Below are positions 17,013-26,990 of a stretch of 64,000 bases of DNA, one piece after another. The DNA is from Synechococcus sp. CS-1328 (GTDB lineage: Bacteria; Cyanobacteriota; Cyanobacteriia; PCC-6307; Cyanobiaceae). The DNA is taken from NCBI RefSeq assembly GCF_025128095.1, contig NZ_JAHLYT010000071.1, positions 62,001 through 126,000 of the forward strand. The letters run 5' to 3'. Within the stretch, counting starts at the first letter, position 1. Each line of letters opens with the position of its first letter. Below the pieces are notes generated by a model. The model was not told where the DNA came from. It worked only from the letters and a program-made list of their open reading frames with translations, and did no database searches. A program made the position numbers and the translations under genes.

Positions 17013-19199
17013 ATGGGAGCCAGCCAGCTCCCTGCCATGACGCCCAGCGCCGTTGCCATTGCCGATTCCAGCCTGCCGTTGCTGGTCGGCCAGGGACTGC
17101 CCCAATTCGATGCGATCACACCGGAGCAGGTGGATCAGGCCATCCCGGCGTTGCTCGAAGAGCTCAACGCTGGCCTCTCGGCCCTGGAAGACCAACTCAG
17201 CTCCCGGCTGCACGACGGCGTTCCCCTGGTCTGGAGCGAGGTGATGGATCCCCTCCAGCGGCTGGGGGAGCGGCTGCGCTGGAGCTGGGGTGTGGTGAGT
17301 CATCTCAACGGGGTCTGCAACACACCGGAGCTGCGACAGGCCCACCAGCAGCAGCAGGGGGCGGTGGTCGCCTTCGGCAACCGCGCTGGCCAGAGTGCCG
17401 CCGTTTATGCCGCCCTGCAGGCGCTGGAAACGCAGCATCAGAACGCCGCCGAGGGATCCGCCCAGCTCCTCGATGCCACCCAGCAGCGCATCCTCACCGC
17501 CGAACTGCGGGACATGCAGCTGCGCGGCGTAGGTCTGGAGGGCCCGGCCCAGGAGGCCTTCAACGCCGCCAGTCAGGAGCTGGCGGAACTGGCCACGACC
17601 TTCAGCAACCATGTGCTCGACGCCACCAACCAGTGGAGCCTGCTGCTCAGCGACGAGGCCGATCTCGACGGCTTGCCCGCCAGCCTGCGGGAGCTGCTGG
17701 CCCAGGCGGCCCGCGAGGCCGGCGACAACTGCGCCGATGGCAGCCCCGCCACGGCGGCCGAGGGCCCCTGGCGCCTGGGGCTCGATGCGCCGCGCGCCTT
17801 TCCTTTGCTCAAGTACAGCCGGCGCCGTGATCTGCGCGAGCGGGTCTACCGCGCCCAGGTGAGCCGAGCCTCCGGTGGCGAGCTCAACAATGCCCCGCTG
17901 ATCGAGCGCATCCTCACGCTCAAGCGCGAGCAGGCGGAGCGGCTTGGGTTTGCCAACTGGGCCGAGGTGAGCCTGGCCGCCAAGATGGCGGATTCCGTGG
18001 AGGCGGTCGAGCGCCTGCTGGAGGAACTCCGCGTTGCGGCCTACCCGGCGGCCCAGGGGGAACTGCAGGAGCTGGCGGCCTGCGCCAGCCGCCACGGCGC
18101 CGCAGAGGCCAACGATCTGCAGCCCTGGGACGTGAGCTTCTGGGCGGAAGTGCTGCGCCGCGAGGCCTTTGATCTCGACAGTGAGGCCCTGCGCCCCTGG
18201 TTCCCCCTTGAGCAGGTGCTCCAGGGGCTGTTCGATCTCTGCCAACGCCTGTTTGCCATCCGGATCGAGGCGGCCGATGGGGAGGGGCCGCTCTGGCACC
18301 CGGACGTGCGCTTTTTCCGGGTGCGGGATGACTCCAGTGGCGAGCCGCTGGCCTGCTTCTATCTCGATCCCTTCAGCCGCCCAGGCAGCAAGCGTGGCGG
18401 TGCCTGGATGGATGACTGCCTGGGCCGCAGCCGCAGCGAGGCGGGCCAGCCCGTGCTGCCCGTGGCCTATCTGATCTGCAATCAGAGCCCACCGGTTGGG
18501 GAGGTGCCCAGTCTGATGACCTTCGAGGAGGTGGAAACCCTCTTCCACGAGTTCGGCCACGGCCTGCAGCACATGCTCACCACCGTCGAGCGACCCCAGG
18601 CGGCCGGCATCAACAACGTCGAATGGGACGCGGTGGAGCTGCCCAGTCAGTTCATGGAGAACTGGTGCTACGACCGCGCCACCTTGATGGGCATGGCCCG
18701 CCACTGGCAGAGCGGCGAGCCCCTGCCCGAGGCCGACTACCGCAAGCTGCTGGCGGCCCGCACGTTCATGGGCGGCAGCGCCACCCTGCGGCAGGTGCAC
18801 TTCGCCCTCACCGACCTGCGGCTGCACAGCAGCTGGACCCCCAGCTGTGGCCTCACCCCAGACCAGATGCGACGGGCGATCGCTCAGACCACCACAGTCC
18901 TGGCACCGATCGACGACGACGCCTTTCTCTGCGCCTTCTCCCACATCTTCGCGGGGGGGTATGCGGCCGGCTACTACTCCTACAAGTGGGCCGAGGTGCT
19001 CAGCGCCGATGCTTTCAGTGCCTTTGAAGAGGTGGGCCTGGATCAGGACGATGCGGTGGTGGCCACCGGTCGCCGCTTCCGCGACACCGTGCTCAGCCTC
19101 GGGGGCAGCCGCTCGCCGGCCGACATCTTTGTGGCCTTCCGTGGCCGTGCCCCCAGCACCGACGCCCTGATTCGTCATTCGGGCCTGGTGTCGGCCTGA
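17013..19199 (+). CDS. prlC: M3 family oligopeptidase (PrlC/oligopeptidase A)
   Basis: A 728-residue cytosolic zinc metallopeptidase that degrades short peptides. The zinc motif is HEFGH at residues 512-516 (TLFHEFGHGLQHML), with the third ligand expected in the downstream NNVEWDAVELPSQFMENW region. The N-terminal part (FDAITPEQVDQAIPALLEEL) is typical of oligopeptidase A. Start is ATG 17013, with an alternative ATG at 17037. It ends 6 bases before the convergent hydrolase gene. Confidence 0.93.
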   Translation: MGASQLPAMTPSAVAIADSSLPLLVGQGLPQFDAITPEQVDQAIPALLEELNAGLSALEDQLSSRLHDGVPLVWSEVMDPLQRLGERLRWSWGVVSHLNGVCNTPELRQAHQQQQGAVVAFGNRAGQSAAVYAALQALETQHQNAAEGSAQLLDATQQRILTAELRDMQLRGVGLEGPAQEAFNAASQELAELATTFSNHVLDATNQWSLLLSDEADLDGLPASLRELLAQAAREAGDNCADGSPATAAEGPWRLGLDAPRAFPLLKYSRRRDLRERVYRAQVSRASGGELNNAPLIERILTLKREQAERLGFANWAEVSLAAKMADSVEAVERLLEELRVAAYPAAQGELQELAACASRHGAAEANDLQPWDVSFWAEVLRREAFDLDSEALRPWFPLEQVLQGLFDLCQRLFAIRIEAADGEGPLWHPDVRFFRVRDDSSGEPLACFYLDPFSRPGSKRGGAWMDDCLGRSRSEAGQPVLPVAYLICNQSPPVGEVPSLMTFEEVETLFHEFGHGLQHMLTTVERPQAAGINNVEWDAVELPSQFMENWCYDRATLMGMARHWQSGEPLPEADYRKLLAARTFMGGSATLRQVHFALTDLRLHSSWTPSCGLTPDQMRRAIAQTTTVLAPIDDDAFLCAFSHIFAGGYAAGYYSYKWAEVLSADAFSAFEEVGLDQDDAVVATGRRFRDTVLSLGGSRSPADIFVAFRGRAPSTDALIRHSGLVSA

Positions 19200-19205
19200 G
19201 CTGCT

Positions 19206-19811
19206 TCACTCCTGCAGCAGCAAGGCTGTCAGGGGCGTCAGGGCGGCGGGATCGGTGAGCAGTTGCCGGTGCGTCCAGACCGGCAGCTCCTGGCGCGTTC
19301 CCAGCGGCAGCACGGCTCTCCAGCCCGGCACCACCATCAGGTCCCAGCGGCAGAAGAGGCTGTGGCACTCCACGGCCTTGAGTGTCGAGAGATCGCGATT
19401 CAGCTGACGCAGCAGCGGGCTACCGGGCTTCATCTCCGCCAGGCCCGGCATCAGCGCCTGGGGCCAGGGCAGGGCCAGGAGGCTGCCTTGCTGGGGGCTG
19501 CCAAGGCTGATGAAGCGGAGAGTGCGCTTGTAACCACCCAGCCGTTGCAGCCAGAGGCGGGCAATCACACCACCCATCGAAAAGCCGAGCAGATCGATCG
19601 GCAGATCGGGGCCGTAGGCAGCCACGATCTGTTCGCCAAGCCGTTCAGCGAGCACGGTCAGGGACGTGTGGCCGCTGCGATGGGGCAGGTGAGGCAGGAG
19701 CCGCTCGCTGCGGTGTCCGGCAAGGGCTGCTTCGAGGTGGCGAAACAGGCGCGGGGTGTCCCACAGCCCATGCACCAGCACCAGGGGCCGGCTCACCGCA
19801 GAGGGGCTCAA
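19206..19811 (-). CDS. Alpha/beta-hydrolase, lipase-like
   Basis: About 201 residues from a TTG at 19811 that overlaps the folB stop (TTGA); a GTG at 19796 is an alternative. Residues 8-20 (RPLVLVHGLWDTP) form the oxyanion-hole strand and LLGFSMGG (Ser78) is the nucleophile elbow. Later pieces FISLGSPQQGSLLA and CRWDLMVVPGW fit the cyanobacterial triacylglycerol-lipase-like group. The substrate is unknown. It is the last gene of a minus-strand group with folB and proA. No signal peptide is visible. Confidence 0.75.
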   Translation of the reverse strand: MSPSAVSRPLVLVHGLWDTPRLFRHLEAALAGHRSERLLPHLPHRSGHTSLTVLAERLGEQIVAAYGPDLPIDLLGFSMGGVIARLWLQRLGGYKRTLRFISLGSPQQGSLLALPWPQALMPGLAEMKPGSPLLRQLNRDLSTLKAVECHSLFCRWDLMVVPGWRAVLPLGTRQELPVWTHRQLLTDPAALTPLTALLLQE

Positions 19812-20179
19812 CGCAATTCCGTGGCCGGCCAGTGGCGGGTCAGCTCCACGGCCACGTGTCCTGTGAATCCCGGAACCGGTGCCTGGCACTTGCAGAGTTC
19901 CAGCCGCATCGGCACGGGCCCATAGATCTGTTCGAGCCGATCGAGCATGCGGCTGGCGTAGTGCTCGATCGTGAGGCAGCACAGCTGGTTGGCCTGCTGC
20001 TGCAGGGCACGGATCGCCAGGCTGTAATCGAGCGTGTCCTCGAGTTGATCGCTCTGGCTGGCTGCGTTCAGACCGGCGTCGAGGCTGAACGAGACCGTGA
20101 ACCACTGGCCCAGTTGTCGCTCCTCAGCCAGCACACCCACGTGGGCCCAGAGCCGTAGATCGCGCACGTGGATGAGCAT
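19808..20179 (-). CDS. folB: Dihydroneopterin aldolase
   Basis: Converts 7,8-dihydroneopterin to 6-hydroxymethyl-dihydropterin in folate synthesis. From ATG 20179 the protein is 123 residues, the usual size (MLIHVRDLRLWAHVGVLAEE). Family pieces are the Glu in LAEERQLGQ, DYSLAIRALQ, IEHYASRMLDRL, and the PVPGFTG substrate loop; the usual basic residue before it is in ELCKCQAPVPG. The open frame extends 17 codons upstream, but that part is not family-like. It is 10 bases after proA and overlaps the hydrolase gene by four bases. Confidence 0.9.
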   Translation of the reverse strand: MLIHVRDLRLWAHVGVLAEERQLGQWFTVSFSLDAGLNAASQSDQLEDTLDYSLAIRALQQQANQLCCLTIEHYASRMLDRLEQIYGPVPMRLELCKCQAPVPGFTGHVAVELTRHWPATELR

Positions 20180-20189
20180 GCGGGGCTGT

Positions 20190-21500
20190 TCAGAGGGGCA
20201 GGGGATGGTGCAGGAAGTGGCGCGTGCCACTGCTGTAATCGGCGGCGATGTGACCCTCGCCGCGCAGGCGGTAGCGGTAGGTCACCAGCCCCTCCAGCCC
20301 GACCGGGCCCCGGGGTGGCAGGGTCTGGGTGCTGATGCCCACTTCCGCTCCGAAGCCATAGCGGAAGCCATCGGCGAAGCGGGTGGAGCAGTTGAGATAC
20401 ACCCCGGCGCTGTCCACCGCCGCCAGGAACCGATCAGCCGCGACGGGATCGGTGGTGCAGATCGCATCGGTGTGGCGCGATCCGTACTGGCGGATGTGCT
20501 CCAGGGCAGCCTCCAGATCCGGCACCACTTTCACACTCAGCACCAGATCGGAATACTCGGTGCGCCAGTCTTCTTCCGTGGCCGCCATGCTGATGCCGAA
20601 CTGGCAGGAGGCCGGGTCGCCGCGCAGCTCCACCCCGGCGGCGGCGAAGGTGTCGATCGCCTGGGGCAGGAAGGTGGGGGCAATCCCCTCATGCACCAGC
20701 AGGGTTTCGATCGCATTGCAGGCCGCCGGGTACTGGGTTTTGCTGTCCAGGGCCACCCTCAGCGCCTGGGCCGGATCGGCGGCGGCATCCACGTAGAGGT
20801 GGCAGATGCCATCGGCATGGCCGAGCACGGGGATGCGGGTGTTGTCCTGGATGAAGCGCACCAGGGCATTGGAGCCGCGCGGGATGATCAGATCCACCAG
20901 CCCATCGAGCTTGAGCAGGGCCAGGCTTTCCTGGCGGGTGGTGAGCAGGTCCAGCACCTCCGGGGACACGGCACTGCTGCCCAGTCCCCGCTGCAGGGCG
21001 TTGAGGATGGCCTGGCAGCTTCGGCTGGCTTCACGACCGCCCTTGAGGATGGCGCCGTTGCCGGAGCGGATCGCCAGCGCGGCGATCTGCATCACCGCAT
21101 CGGGCCTGGCCTCGAAGATCACCCCCACCACGCCGAGGGGCACGCTCACACGCTCCAGCACCAGGCCCTGATCGAGCTCGGTGTGAAGTTGGCGTCGGCC
21201 GATCGGATCGCTCAGCTCCGCCACCTGCCGAACCCCGGCGATCGCGGCGGCGAGTTTGGCGGCATCCAGCTTGAGCCGGGCCACCAGGGCCGGCGCCAGT
21301 CCGTCGGTTGCGGCGACCTCGAGATCCTCCTGATTGGCCGCCACAATCCGGTCGGCCTCGGCTGCGAGGGCGTCGGCCATGGCGTGCAACGCCGCGCGGC
21401 GGGCGTCGTCGTCGAGCTGGCTCAGGGCTGTGGCGGCCCGGCGAACGGCGGCGGCGCGGTGCAGCAGTTCCGGGCTCGGATCGGGGATGGACGGGCTCAT
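20190..21500 (-). CDS. proA: Gamma-glutamyl phosphate reductase
   Basis: Aldehyde-dehydrogenase-fold enzyme reducing gamma-glutamyl phosphate to the semialdehyde in proline synthesis. I start at ATG 21500 ([13 protein letters not shown]), giving 436 residues; an upstream open stretch overlaps the ROK gene and is not ProA-like. Motifs include [32 protein letters not shown], the catalytic Cys in [15 protein letters not shown], and GSRHTDAI near the C-terminus. It lies 7 bases downstream of the ROK gene. Confidence 0.95.
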   Translation of the reverse strand: MSPSIPDPSPELLHRAAAVRRAATALSQLDDDARRAALHAMADALAAEADRIVAANQEDLEVAATDGLAPALVARLKLDAAKLAAAIAGVRQVAELSDPIGRRQLHTELDQGLVLERVSVPLGVVGVIFEARPDAVMQIAALAIRSGNGAILKGGREASRSCQAILNALQRGLGSSAVSPEVLDLLTTRQESLALLKLDGLVDLIIPRGSNALVRFIQDNTRIPVLGHADGICHLYVDAAADPAQALRVALDSKTQYPAACNAIETLLVHEGIAPTFLPQAIDTFAAAGVELRGDPASCQFGISMAATEEDWRTEYSDLVLSVKVVPDLEAALEHIRQYGSRHTDAICTTDPVAADRFLAAVDSAGVYLNCSTRFADGFRYGFGAEVGISTQTLPPRGPVGLEGLVTYRYRLRGEGHIAADYSSGTRHFLHHPLPL

Positions 21501-21507
21501 CGGTCCA

Positions 21508-22446
21508 TCATCCCAAGCCGCTTGCTTCTGCTGAGTCGAGCTCCGCTGTGCCCTCATCCATCGAGCCGAAGCGCTCAAGGGCCAGCAGGGCGGCCCCCAG
21601 CCGGCCGGCGCCATTGCCAAGTTCGCAGGGGCGGATGTCCAGGCCCTCGCGGCTCACCGGCAACACCCGTCGGGTCACTTCCTCCCACACGGCTGGCAGG
21701 AAGTGGTGGCAGGCGCCGCTGAGGCCGCCGCCGATCAGCACCCGCTCCGGCGTGAACAGGTACAGCAGTGACGTGATCCCCACCCCCAGCAGCCGCCCGT
21801 AGGCACTCCAGACCTCGATCGCCGCAGCGTCGCCGCCATCGGCCCGTTGGCAGAGCTCCTGGGGTGAGAGGGGGCTGAGCCGCTGCAGGCCGCTGATGCT
21901 GCAGTGCTGTTCGAGGGAGCCGCGGTTGCCGCTGTTGCAGTCCGGTCCATCCGGATCGAGGCAGATCAGGCCCGGTTCGGCAGCGGCGCCGCGGTGGCCG
22001 AGAAACAGGTTGCCCTGCAGGATCACCGCCCCCCCCACACCGGTTCCGAGGGTGAGCAGCACCACGTCACGGCAGCCGCGCGCCGCACCGAAGCGCAGTT
22101 CCCCCAGGGCGGCGCAGTTGGCATCGTTGGCCAGGGTGATGCGGCGCTCCAGCATCGGCTCCAGCCAGTCGGCCAGTGGTACGCCCTGCCAGCCGGGCAG
22201 GTTGATCGCGATGCGGGCCACACGACCCGCCTGGTCGCTGGGGCCGGGGTGGCCGATGCCCACCCACGGCGCCAGCCGCTGTGGGTCGATGGTCTCCACA
22301 GCTTCGGCGATCGCCATGGTCACGGCCCCAGGCATGGCCGGCTGGGGCGTGGCCAGCTCCGCTTCCGCCAGGCAGCGGCCGTCCTGGTCGAAGCGGCCGA
22401 GCTTGATCGCGGTGCCGCCCAGGTCGATCCCGATCAGTTGGACCAT
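21508..22446 (-). CDS. ROK-family sugar kinase
   Basis: A probable glucokinase or related hexose kinase of the ROK family, 312 residues from ATG 22446. It has [15 protein letters not shown] at the N-terminus, catalytic Asp in [12 protein letters not shown], and [13 protein letters not shown]. The ROK zinc motif (normally CxCGxxGCxE-like) is degenerate here: [14 protein letters not shown] keeps only part of the cysteines. There is no helix-turn-helix, so it is an enzyme, not a repressor. It is upstream of proA on the same strand. Confidence 0.83.
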   Translation of the reverse strand: MVQLIGIDLGGTAIKLGRFDQDGRCLAEAELATPQPAMPGAVTMAIAEAVETIDPQRLAPWVGIGHPGPSDQAGRVARIAINLPGWQGVPLADWLEPMLERRITLANDANCAALGELRFGAARGCRDVVLLTLGTGVGGAVILQGNLFLGHRGAAAEPGLICLDPDGPDCNSGNRGSLEQHCSISGLQRLSPLSPQELCQRADGGDAAAIEVWSAYGRLLGVGITSLLYLFTPERVLIGGGLSGACHHFLPAVWEEVTRRVLPVSREGLDIRPCELGNGAGRLGAALLALERFGSMDEGTAELDSAEASGLG

Positions 22447-22498
22447 CGCCGCCACGGCAGAGCTGGCTGATCCTGCCGCGCCGCCCTCAACACCAGGA

Positions 22499-25400
22499 TC
22501 AGAAACGGAAGAACAGCTGCATCTGGGTCTGCCAGGCTCCCTGGGTGTCGAAGGAGCCCTGCAGGTTGATGTTCTCGGAGGCCTTGTAGTTCAGCGTCAC
22601 CTGCGGCGGGATGTCGGAGCGGTTCGGTGCCACCAGCACCGCGGCGTTGAAGCGCTCGGTGATGTCGAGGCCGATCTCCGAGCCCAGCACCAGTTGCGGC
22701 GGCAGTTGCCGCGAGCGCAGCTCCTCGGCCTGGGAGACCACCGGGCTCACGTAGGTGGGGTAGAGGGCGAAGCTGACCCGCTGGCCGAAGGCATCGCTGA
22801 GTGACCCCAGCAGCGGCGAGAGCAGCGATTGTCCCAGGGCTGTGGCCAGGGCGGCGCCGGCATTGCCGCCGCTCAACCCGGCCAGGGAGTTGCCGCCGAT
22901 CAGGGCCACCAGCCGCTCCTCCGGCAGGGGCGGATCACTGGTGAGCCGTAGGTTCTCGGCGATGCGATCGGCAGGCCCGCTGACGCTCACGGTGATCCGC
23001 ACCAGCTTGAGCTGGTTGAAGGAACTGAAGCCTCCCTGGGCCTCCAGTTCCGCCAGGCTCAGCCCCGCACCGGTGTTGGCGCCCAGGTTGCTGGAGAGAT
23101 TTTCGGAGACCCGGGTGCGCAGCGCGATGTCCAGGTAGGGCAGCAGCCCCAACGACGGTGTGAACACTGCCACGTTGGGGGCATCGGGGTCGAGGTTGAA
23201 GCTGGTGGTGAACAGGTTGAGCCGACCGCCCAGCAGCCGCACCACGCCGGTGGCCTGCAGGCTCGGATCCAGCGGTCCGTTCAGCCGCAGGGAGCCACCG
23301 GTGCTGAAGTTGGCCACGTTCGGAACGGTCACCTTGAGATCGGGACCGAGCCGCAGGGTCAGATCCCTGAAGCGCAGGTAGGGGAAATTCGGGATCGCCT
23401 TGCGCAGGGCGTCGCTGGTGCTGCTCTCCACCTCCGGGCCCAGCAGCACCAGCGGCTGGTCAAAGGCCCAGTTGCGCTGCAGCAGTTCGTTCACATCCGG
23501 GTTGGCACCTGCGGCTGGCTTGGCGGTGTCGGAATCGCCCCCATCGCTCGATTGGTCTGCCCCTGCGCCATCACCGCCGGCAGCCACCTGGCCCGGCTGG
23601 ACATTGACGCTTCCCTGCCGGATCGCCAGATTTCCGCCCAGCAGTGGAGCCCGCAGGCTGCCGCCGAAGGCCAGTTCACCGTCGCTGAAGGCGTCGATGC
23701 GCTGCAGCTTGAAGGGCACCTGCTTCAGGGTCAGGGTGAGGCTGGGTTCAGGCGACACCGGTCGCACCAGACCAAGTTTTCCCTTGCCCTCGACCAGACC
23801 CTTCTCGCCCACCCGGGCAGTGAGTTCCTGCAGCAGGAGCTCCTCGAAGTCGAACAGCATCGTGGCCTCGAGGGCTTTCACCGTCTGGCCGATGAAGCGC
23901 AGTTCGCCCTCGCGCAGCCTCAGGAAGCCGTTGGCGATCGGATCGGCCAGGCTGCCCCGCACCAGCAGCTGCATGTCGGCGCTGCCCTTCTTCCAGTCGA
24001 GCGACGACCCGGCCAGGGTGGTGAGGAAGCGGAGGCCATCGCCGCGGCTGGCCAGACGCACCTCCAGACCCTGTGCCTGGGGATCGAGCGGGATGCGGCC
24101 GGTGAAATCGACGGCGCTGCTGGCCCCGGCGGCGCGCAGGGCCAGGTCGGTGTCGAGGAAGCCATCCTTGAGCAGAACGCTGCCTCGCTCCAGCTGCAGA
24201 TCGGCTTCGCCCAGATGCCCCTGGTTCAGGGCCAGCTCGGCCTCAAGCTCCGGTTGGCCGCTGCCCAACCGGTAGCGTCCCTTGGCCGAGAGCGACCCCT
24301 GCAGGCTTCCGGGTACGGGGGTGAGCAAGGCCAGCAGGCTGAGCGGCAGGCTGGCCAGATCGAAGCTGCCTTCGCCATGGCGGATGGGGCCCTGCAGACT
24401 CACCACAAAGGGGTCCAGGGCCAGGGCCTGGTCCTCGGTGGTGCCCCGCAGCCAGAGATGGCCTTTGGCGCTGAGGTCGACGTGGGTTCGGGCCAGGTCC
24501 GGACCGCTGAAGGTGAGATCGGTGTCCACCAGGGCCTGGGTGGCGGAAAGGCGGTCCTGCAGGTCCTCGGGAGTGGAGCTGGCAACCGCCAGGTTTAGCC
24601 GCTCCCGCGCGTGCTGCAGGGCGATGAGCTGGTCCTGCAGGCTCCCCCCCAGCTGATCGATCATCAGATTGCCGAGGTCTGCGGCACTGCCCCGCGGCGG
24701 GCCTTCCTCGCCACGCCAGAGGGGCAGGGCCTGGGCCAGCTGGCGGAACAGATCGGCAGTGAGCCCCCGTCCCTCCAGTTGAGCCCGGTAGGCACCCTGC
24801 CAGCGGCCGGTGAGGGTGGCGGCGATCGAGCCGCCCGCCAGGGGGTCCAGATCAGCCGTGAGCCGGTAGCGGCGGTCGGCATAGCGCAATCCGGCCTGCA
24901 GCTCCTGGGCCCGCACGCCCAGAAAGACCGGTTGGGCGAGGGTCACCCAGCCGCCGAAGGCCAGCGGTTGCAGGGCCAGGGTTCCATCGCCGCTGAGGTC
25001 GCCCTGCAACGGCTGGGGGTGCTTGCGGGGGCCCACGGCCAGGGTCAGGCCCTGAAGAGGCAAGGCGCTGGCCTGCCAGCGATAGGCGCTGGGACGGCCC
25101 GTCAGGCTGAGTGTTCCGCCGCCGCGCTTCAGTTCGAGGGCCACCGGCATCCAGGAACGGTCCAGTCGGGCCATGAGGCTGCCGCTGCTGGGGGTGCTGG
25201 CCTCCATCTGCAGGGCACTGCTGCCTGCACCCGTGCCTTTGAGCTGGCCCTGCCAGGTCTCGCTCAGGCCGAGGGGCCCGGCGCCGGGGCCAGCCAGCTC
25301 GAGGGCGAGGTCGGGGCTGAGATCCTGCAGCGGGCCGTGGATCCGGCCGGAGGCGCTGAGTTCGCCCCGCAGGCTTGTGCCGACGAGGGCATCCAGCCGC

Positions 25401-26923
25401 TGCAGGGGAAAGGCTGTGAGCTGCAGCTGGGCGTCCAGCGGGCCGGTGCGCAGGCCGCCCCCCGGGGACGGCTGCAACGGCAGCTGACCGCTGGCCTGCA
25501 GGTAGGGACCCCTGAGGTCGTCCAACCGCAGCAACCCCTTGCGCCATACCAGGGAAGCCCGCAGGTCTCCCGTGAGGGGATTGGTGAGCCGGGGCACCTG
25601 CACCGCCAGCGCCGGTGCGGCCGCAGTCCCGCTCAGCTGCAGGCTGCCCGCCAGGGTCTGCTCCGTCAGCCAGGAGGGGGCGCTGGGCGGCAGAGGCAGG
25701 TCGCTGGGGTCCAGCCGCCAGGTGCCGTTCAACGCCAGCAGCGGCCCCACCTTGCCGGAGGCCGTCAGCTCGGAGCGGCCGCCCCGCACCTGCAGGGAGG
25801 AGAGCGCCAGGCCCTGATGGCTCCAGCGGCCGGCCGCCGTTCCCTGCAACGCAGCCAAGGCCGCCGAGCTGCGGCTGGTCCGAGCCAGGCGAGGTGGTTG
25901 GGCCTTGAAGCTGAGGCTGAGCTGCTGGCGGGGCAGGTGGGCCCGCCCGGCCAGGCTGCCGCTCCAGCCTCCGAATCCCCAGGTGCTGCGCTCCAGCACC
26001 ATGCTGTCGCCCTCGCAGCGCAGGTCTGCGGTGGGGCTGCTGAGGTCGGTTGCGGCTGGCGTTGCCGTGCCGGTGGCGCTGCCGGGGCTTGCTCCAGAGG
26101 GGCGCCAGCGCAGCTGCTTGAGACTCATGGCGCCGCGGCAGCTGGGCCGTCCCTGGCTCAGGGCCAGCACCAGGCGGCCGTCCAGCTGCCCGGTGGTGCG
26201 GCCCTGCATGGGCGTGAAGCGCTGCAGGAGTTGCACCGGCAGGCGTTGGAGGTTGAGCTGTGCCTGCCAGCGCTGGCTGTCCCAACGCCCTCCCGCCTCG
26301 ATCGCCACCAGCCCCGGCCCCTCGGCTGGCTGCAGGCGGCCGCTCAGATCGATCCGGCGCTCCTGGAGCAGCAGGCCGACCCGGCCGTCGAAGCGCAGGT
26401 CGACGCCGGCAGGGGCAATCCGCAGCCGCGCCGGATCGGCGAGCTGGATCCGCAGGTCCAGCGATGGTGGCGTCTGGCTGCGAGTCGCAGTGCCCAAGAC
26501 CCAGTACTGGCCGCGCGCGTTCCGGTGGAGATCGGCTTCGGCACCGCGCAGCTGCAGATCCAGCACCGGAGCCCAGCGCTGCAGGCTCGCGAAGGGGTCG
26601 AGACCCACACCCAGCCCCGCCACCCTGGCCTCGGAGCGGTCCTGGGGACCCGGCCCCAGGCGCGAGGGTCCCACCTGAAGCCCCGACAGGCCGATTCCCT
26701 GGTACGGACCGAGCTGCAGCGGATGGCCCAGCACCTGGCTCAGCTGGCGCTCCAGCTGGGGTTTCCAGTGGTCGAAGACGCTGCGGGCCAGGTGATCAGC
26801 CCCAAACCAGGCCAGACCCGCGGCAGTGCCAAGCCCCAGCAGCCACGGCAGGCGGCGGGAGAGGGGTGTCGTCGTCGGTAACCAGCGGGCCTCCGATAGT
26901 GATGAATCCGGCAAGCCCGCCAT
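22499..26923 (-). CDS. tamB: TamB-like inner-membrane/periplasmic translocation protein
   Basis: A very large (about 1474 residues) single-span protein of the TamB (DUF490)/Tic236 family, thought to bridge inner and outer membranes and aid outer-membrane protein or lipid delivery. I start at ATG 26923 (MAGLPDSSLSEARW); the frame is open to 27127 but that would run into the divergent ycf51 region. A single hydrophobic helix (LPWLLGLGTAAGLAWF) lies near residues 25-42. The long middle is beta-rich with AsmA-like repeats, and the last 400 residues carry the conserved TamB domain, ending FFRF. It is divergent from ycf51 with a 67-base gap. Confidence 0.9.
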   Translation of the reverse strand: MAGLPDSSLSEARWLPTTTPLSRRLPWLLGLGTAAGLAWFGADHLARSVFDHWKPQLERQLSQVLGHPLQLGPYQGIGLSGLQVGPSRLGPGPQDRSEARVAGLGVGLDPFASLQRWAPVLDLQLRGAEADLHRNARGQYWVLGTATRSQTPPSLDLRIQLADPARLRIAPAGVDLRFDGRVGLLLQERRIDLSGRLQPAEGPGLVAIEAGGRWDSQRWQAQLNLQRLPVQLLQRFTPMQGRTTGQLDGRLVLALSQGRPSCRGAMSLKQLRWRPSGASPGSATGTATPAATDLSSPTADLRCEGDSMVLERSTWGFGGWSGSLAGRAHLPRQQLSLSFKAQPPRLARTSRSSAALAALQGTAAGRWSHQGLALSSLQVRGGRSELTASGKVGPLLALNGTWRLDPSDLPLPPSAPSWLTEQTLAGSLQLSGTAAAPALAVQVPRLTNPLTGDLRASLVWRKGLLRLDDLRGPYLQASGQLPLQPSPGGGLRTGPLDAQLQLTAFPLQRLDALVGTSLRGELSASGRIHGPLQDLSPDLALELAGPGAGPLGLSETWQGQLKGTGAGSSALQMEASTPSSGSLMARLDRSWMPVALELKRGGGTLSLTGRPSAYRWQASALPLQGLTLAVGPRKHPQPLQGDLSGDGTLALQPLAFGGWVTLAQPVFLGVRAQELQAGLRYADRRYRLTADLDPLAGGSIAATLTGRWQGAYRAQLEGRGLTADLFRQLAQALPLWRGEEGPPRGSAADLGNLMIDQLGGSLQDQLIALQHARERLNLAVASSTPEDLQDRLSATQALVDTDLTFSGPDLARTHVDLSAKGHLWLRGTTEDQALALDPFVVSLQGPIRHGEGSFDLASLPLSLLALLTPVPGSLQGSLSAKGRYRLGSGQPELEAELALNQGHLGEADLQLERGSVLLKDGFLDTDLALRAAGASSAVDFTGRIPLDPQAQGLEVRLASRGDGLRFLTTLAGSSLDWKKGSADMQLLVRGSLADPIANGFLRLREGELRFIGQTVKALEATMLFDFEELLLQELTARVGEKGLVEGKGKLGLVRPVSPEPSLTLTLKQVPFKLQRIDAFSDGELAFGGSLRAPLLGGNLAIRQGSVNVQPGQVAAGGDGAGADQSSDGGDSDTAKPAAGANPDVNELLQRNWAFDQPLVLLGPEVESSTSDALRKAIPNFPYLRFRDLTLRLGPDLKVTVPNVANFSTGGSLRLNGPLDPSLQATGVVRLLGGRLNLFTTSFNLDPDAPNVAVFTPSLGLLPYLDIALRTRVSENLSSNLGANTGAGLSLAELEAQGGFSSFNQLKLVRITVSVSGPADRIAENLRLTSDPPLPEERLVALIGGNSLAGLSGGNAGAALATALGQSLLSPLLGSLSDAFGQRVSFALYPTYVSPVVSQAEELRSRQLPPQLVLGSEIGLDITERFNAAVLVAPNRSDIPPQVTLNYKASENINLQGSFDTQGAWQTQMQLFFRF

Positions 26924-26990
26924 GCCCCTGGGTCTGCCCGTGTCTGCGACGGGCGCAATATAAAAGTCATCTCCCGCTTGACCAGCCCCC

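Noticed and set aside
26950-26975. TATAAA/TATATT as a firm divergent promoter for ycf51 and tamB
   Set aside because: No -35 box at proper spacing on either strand; mentioned only as a possible -10 element.
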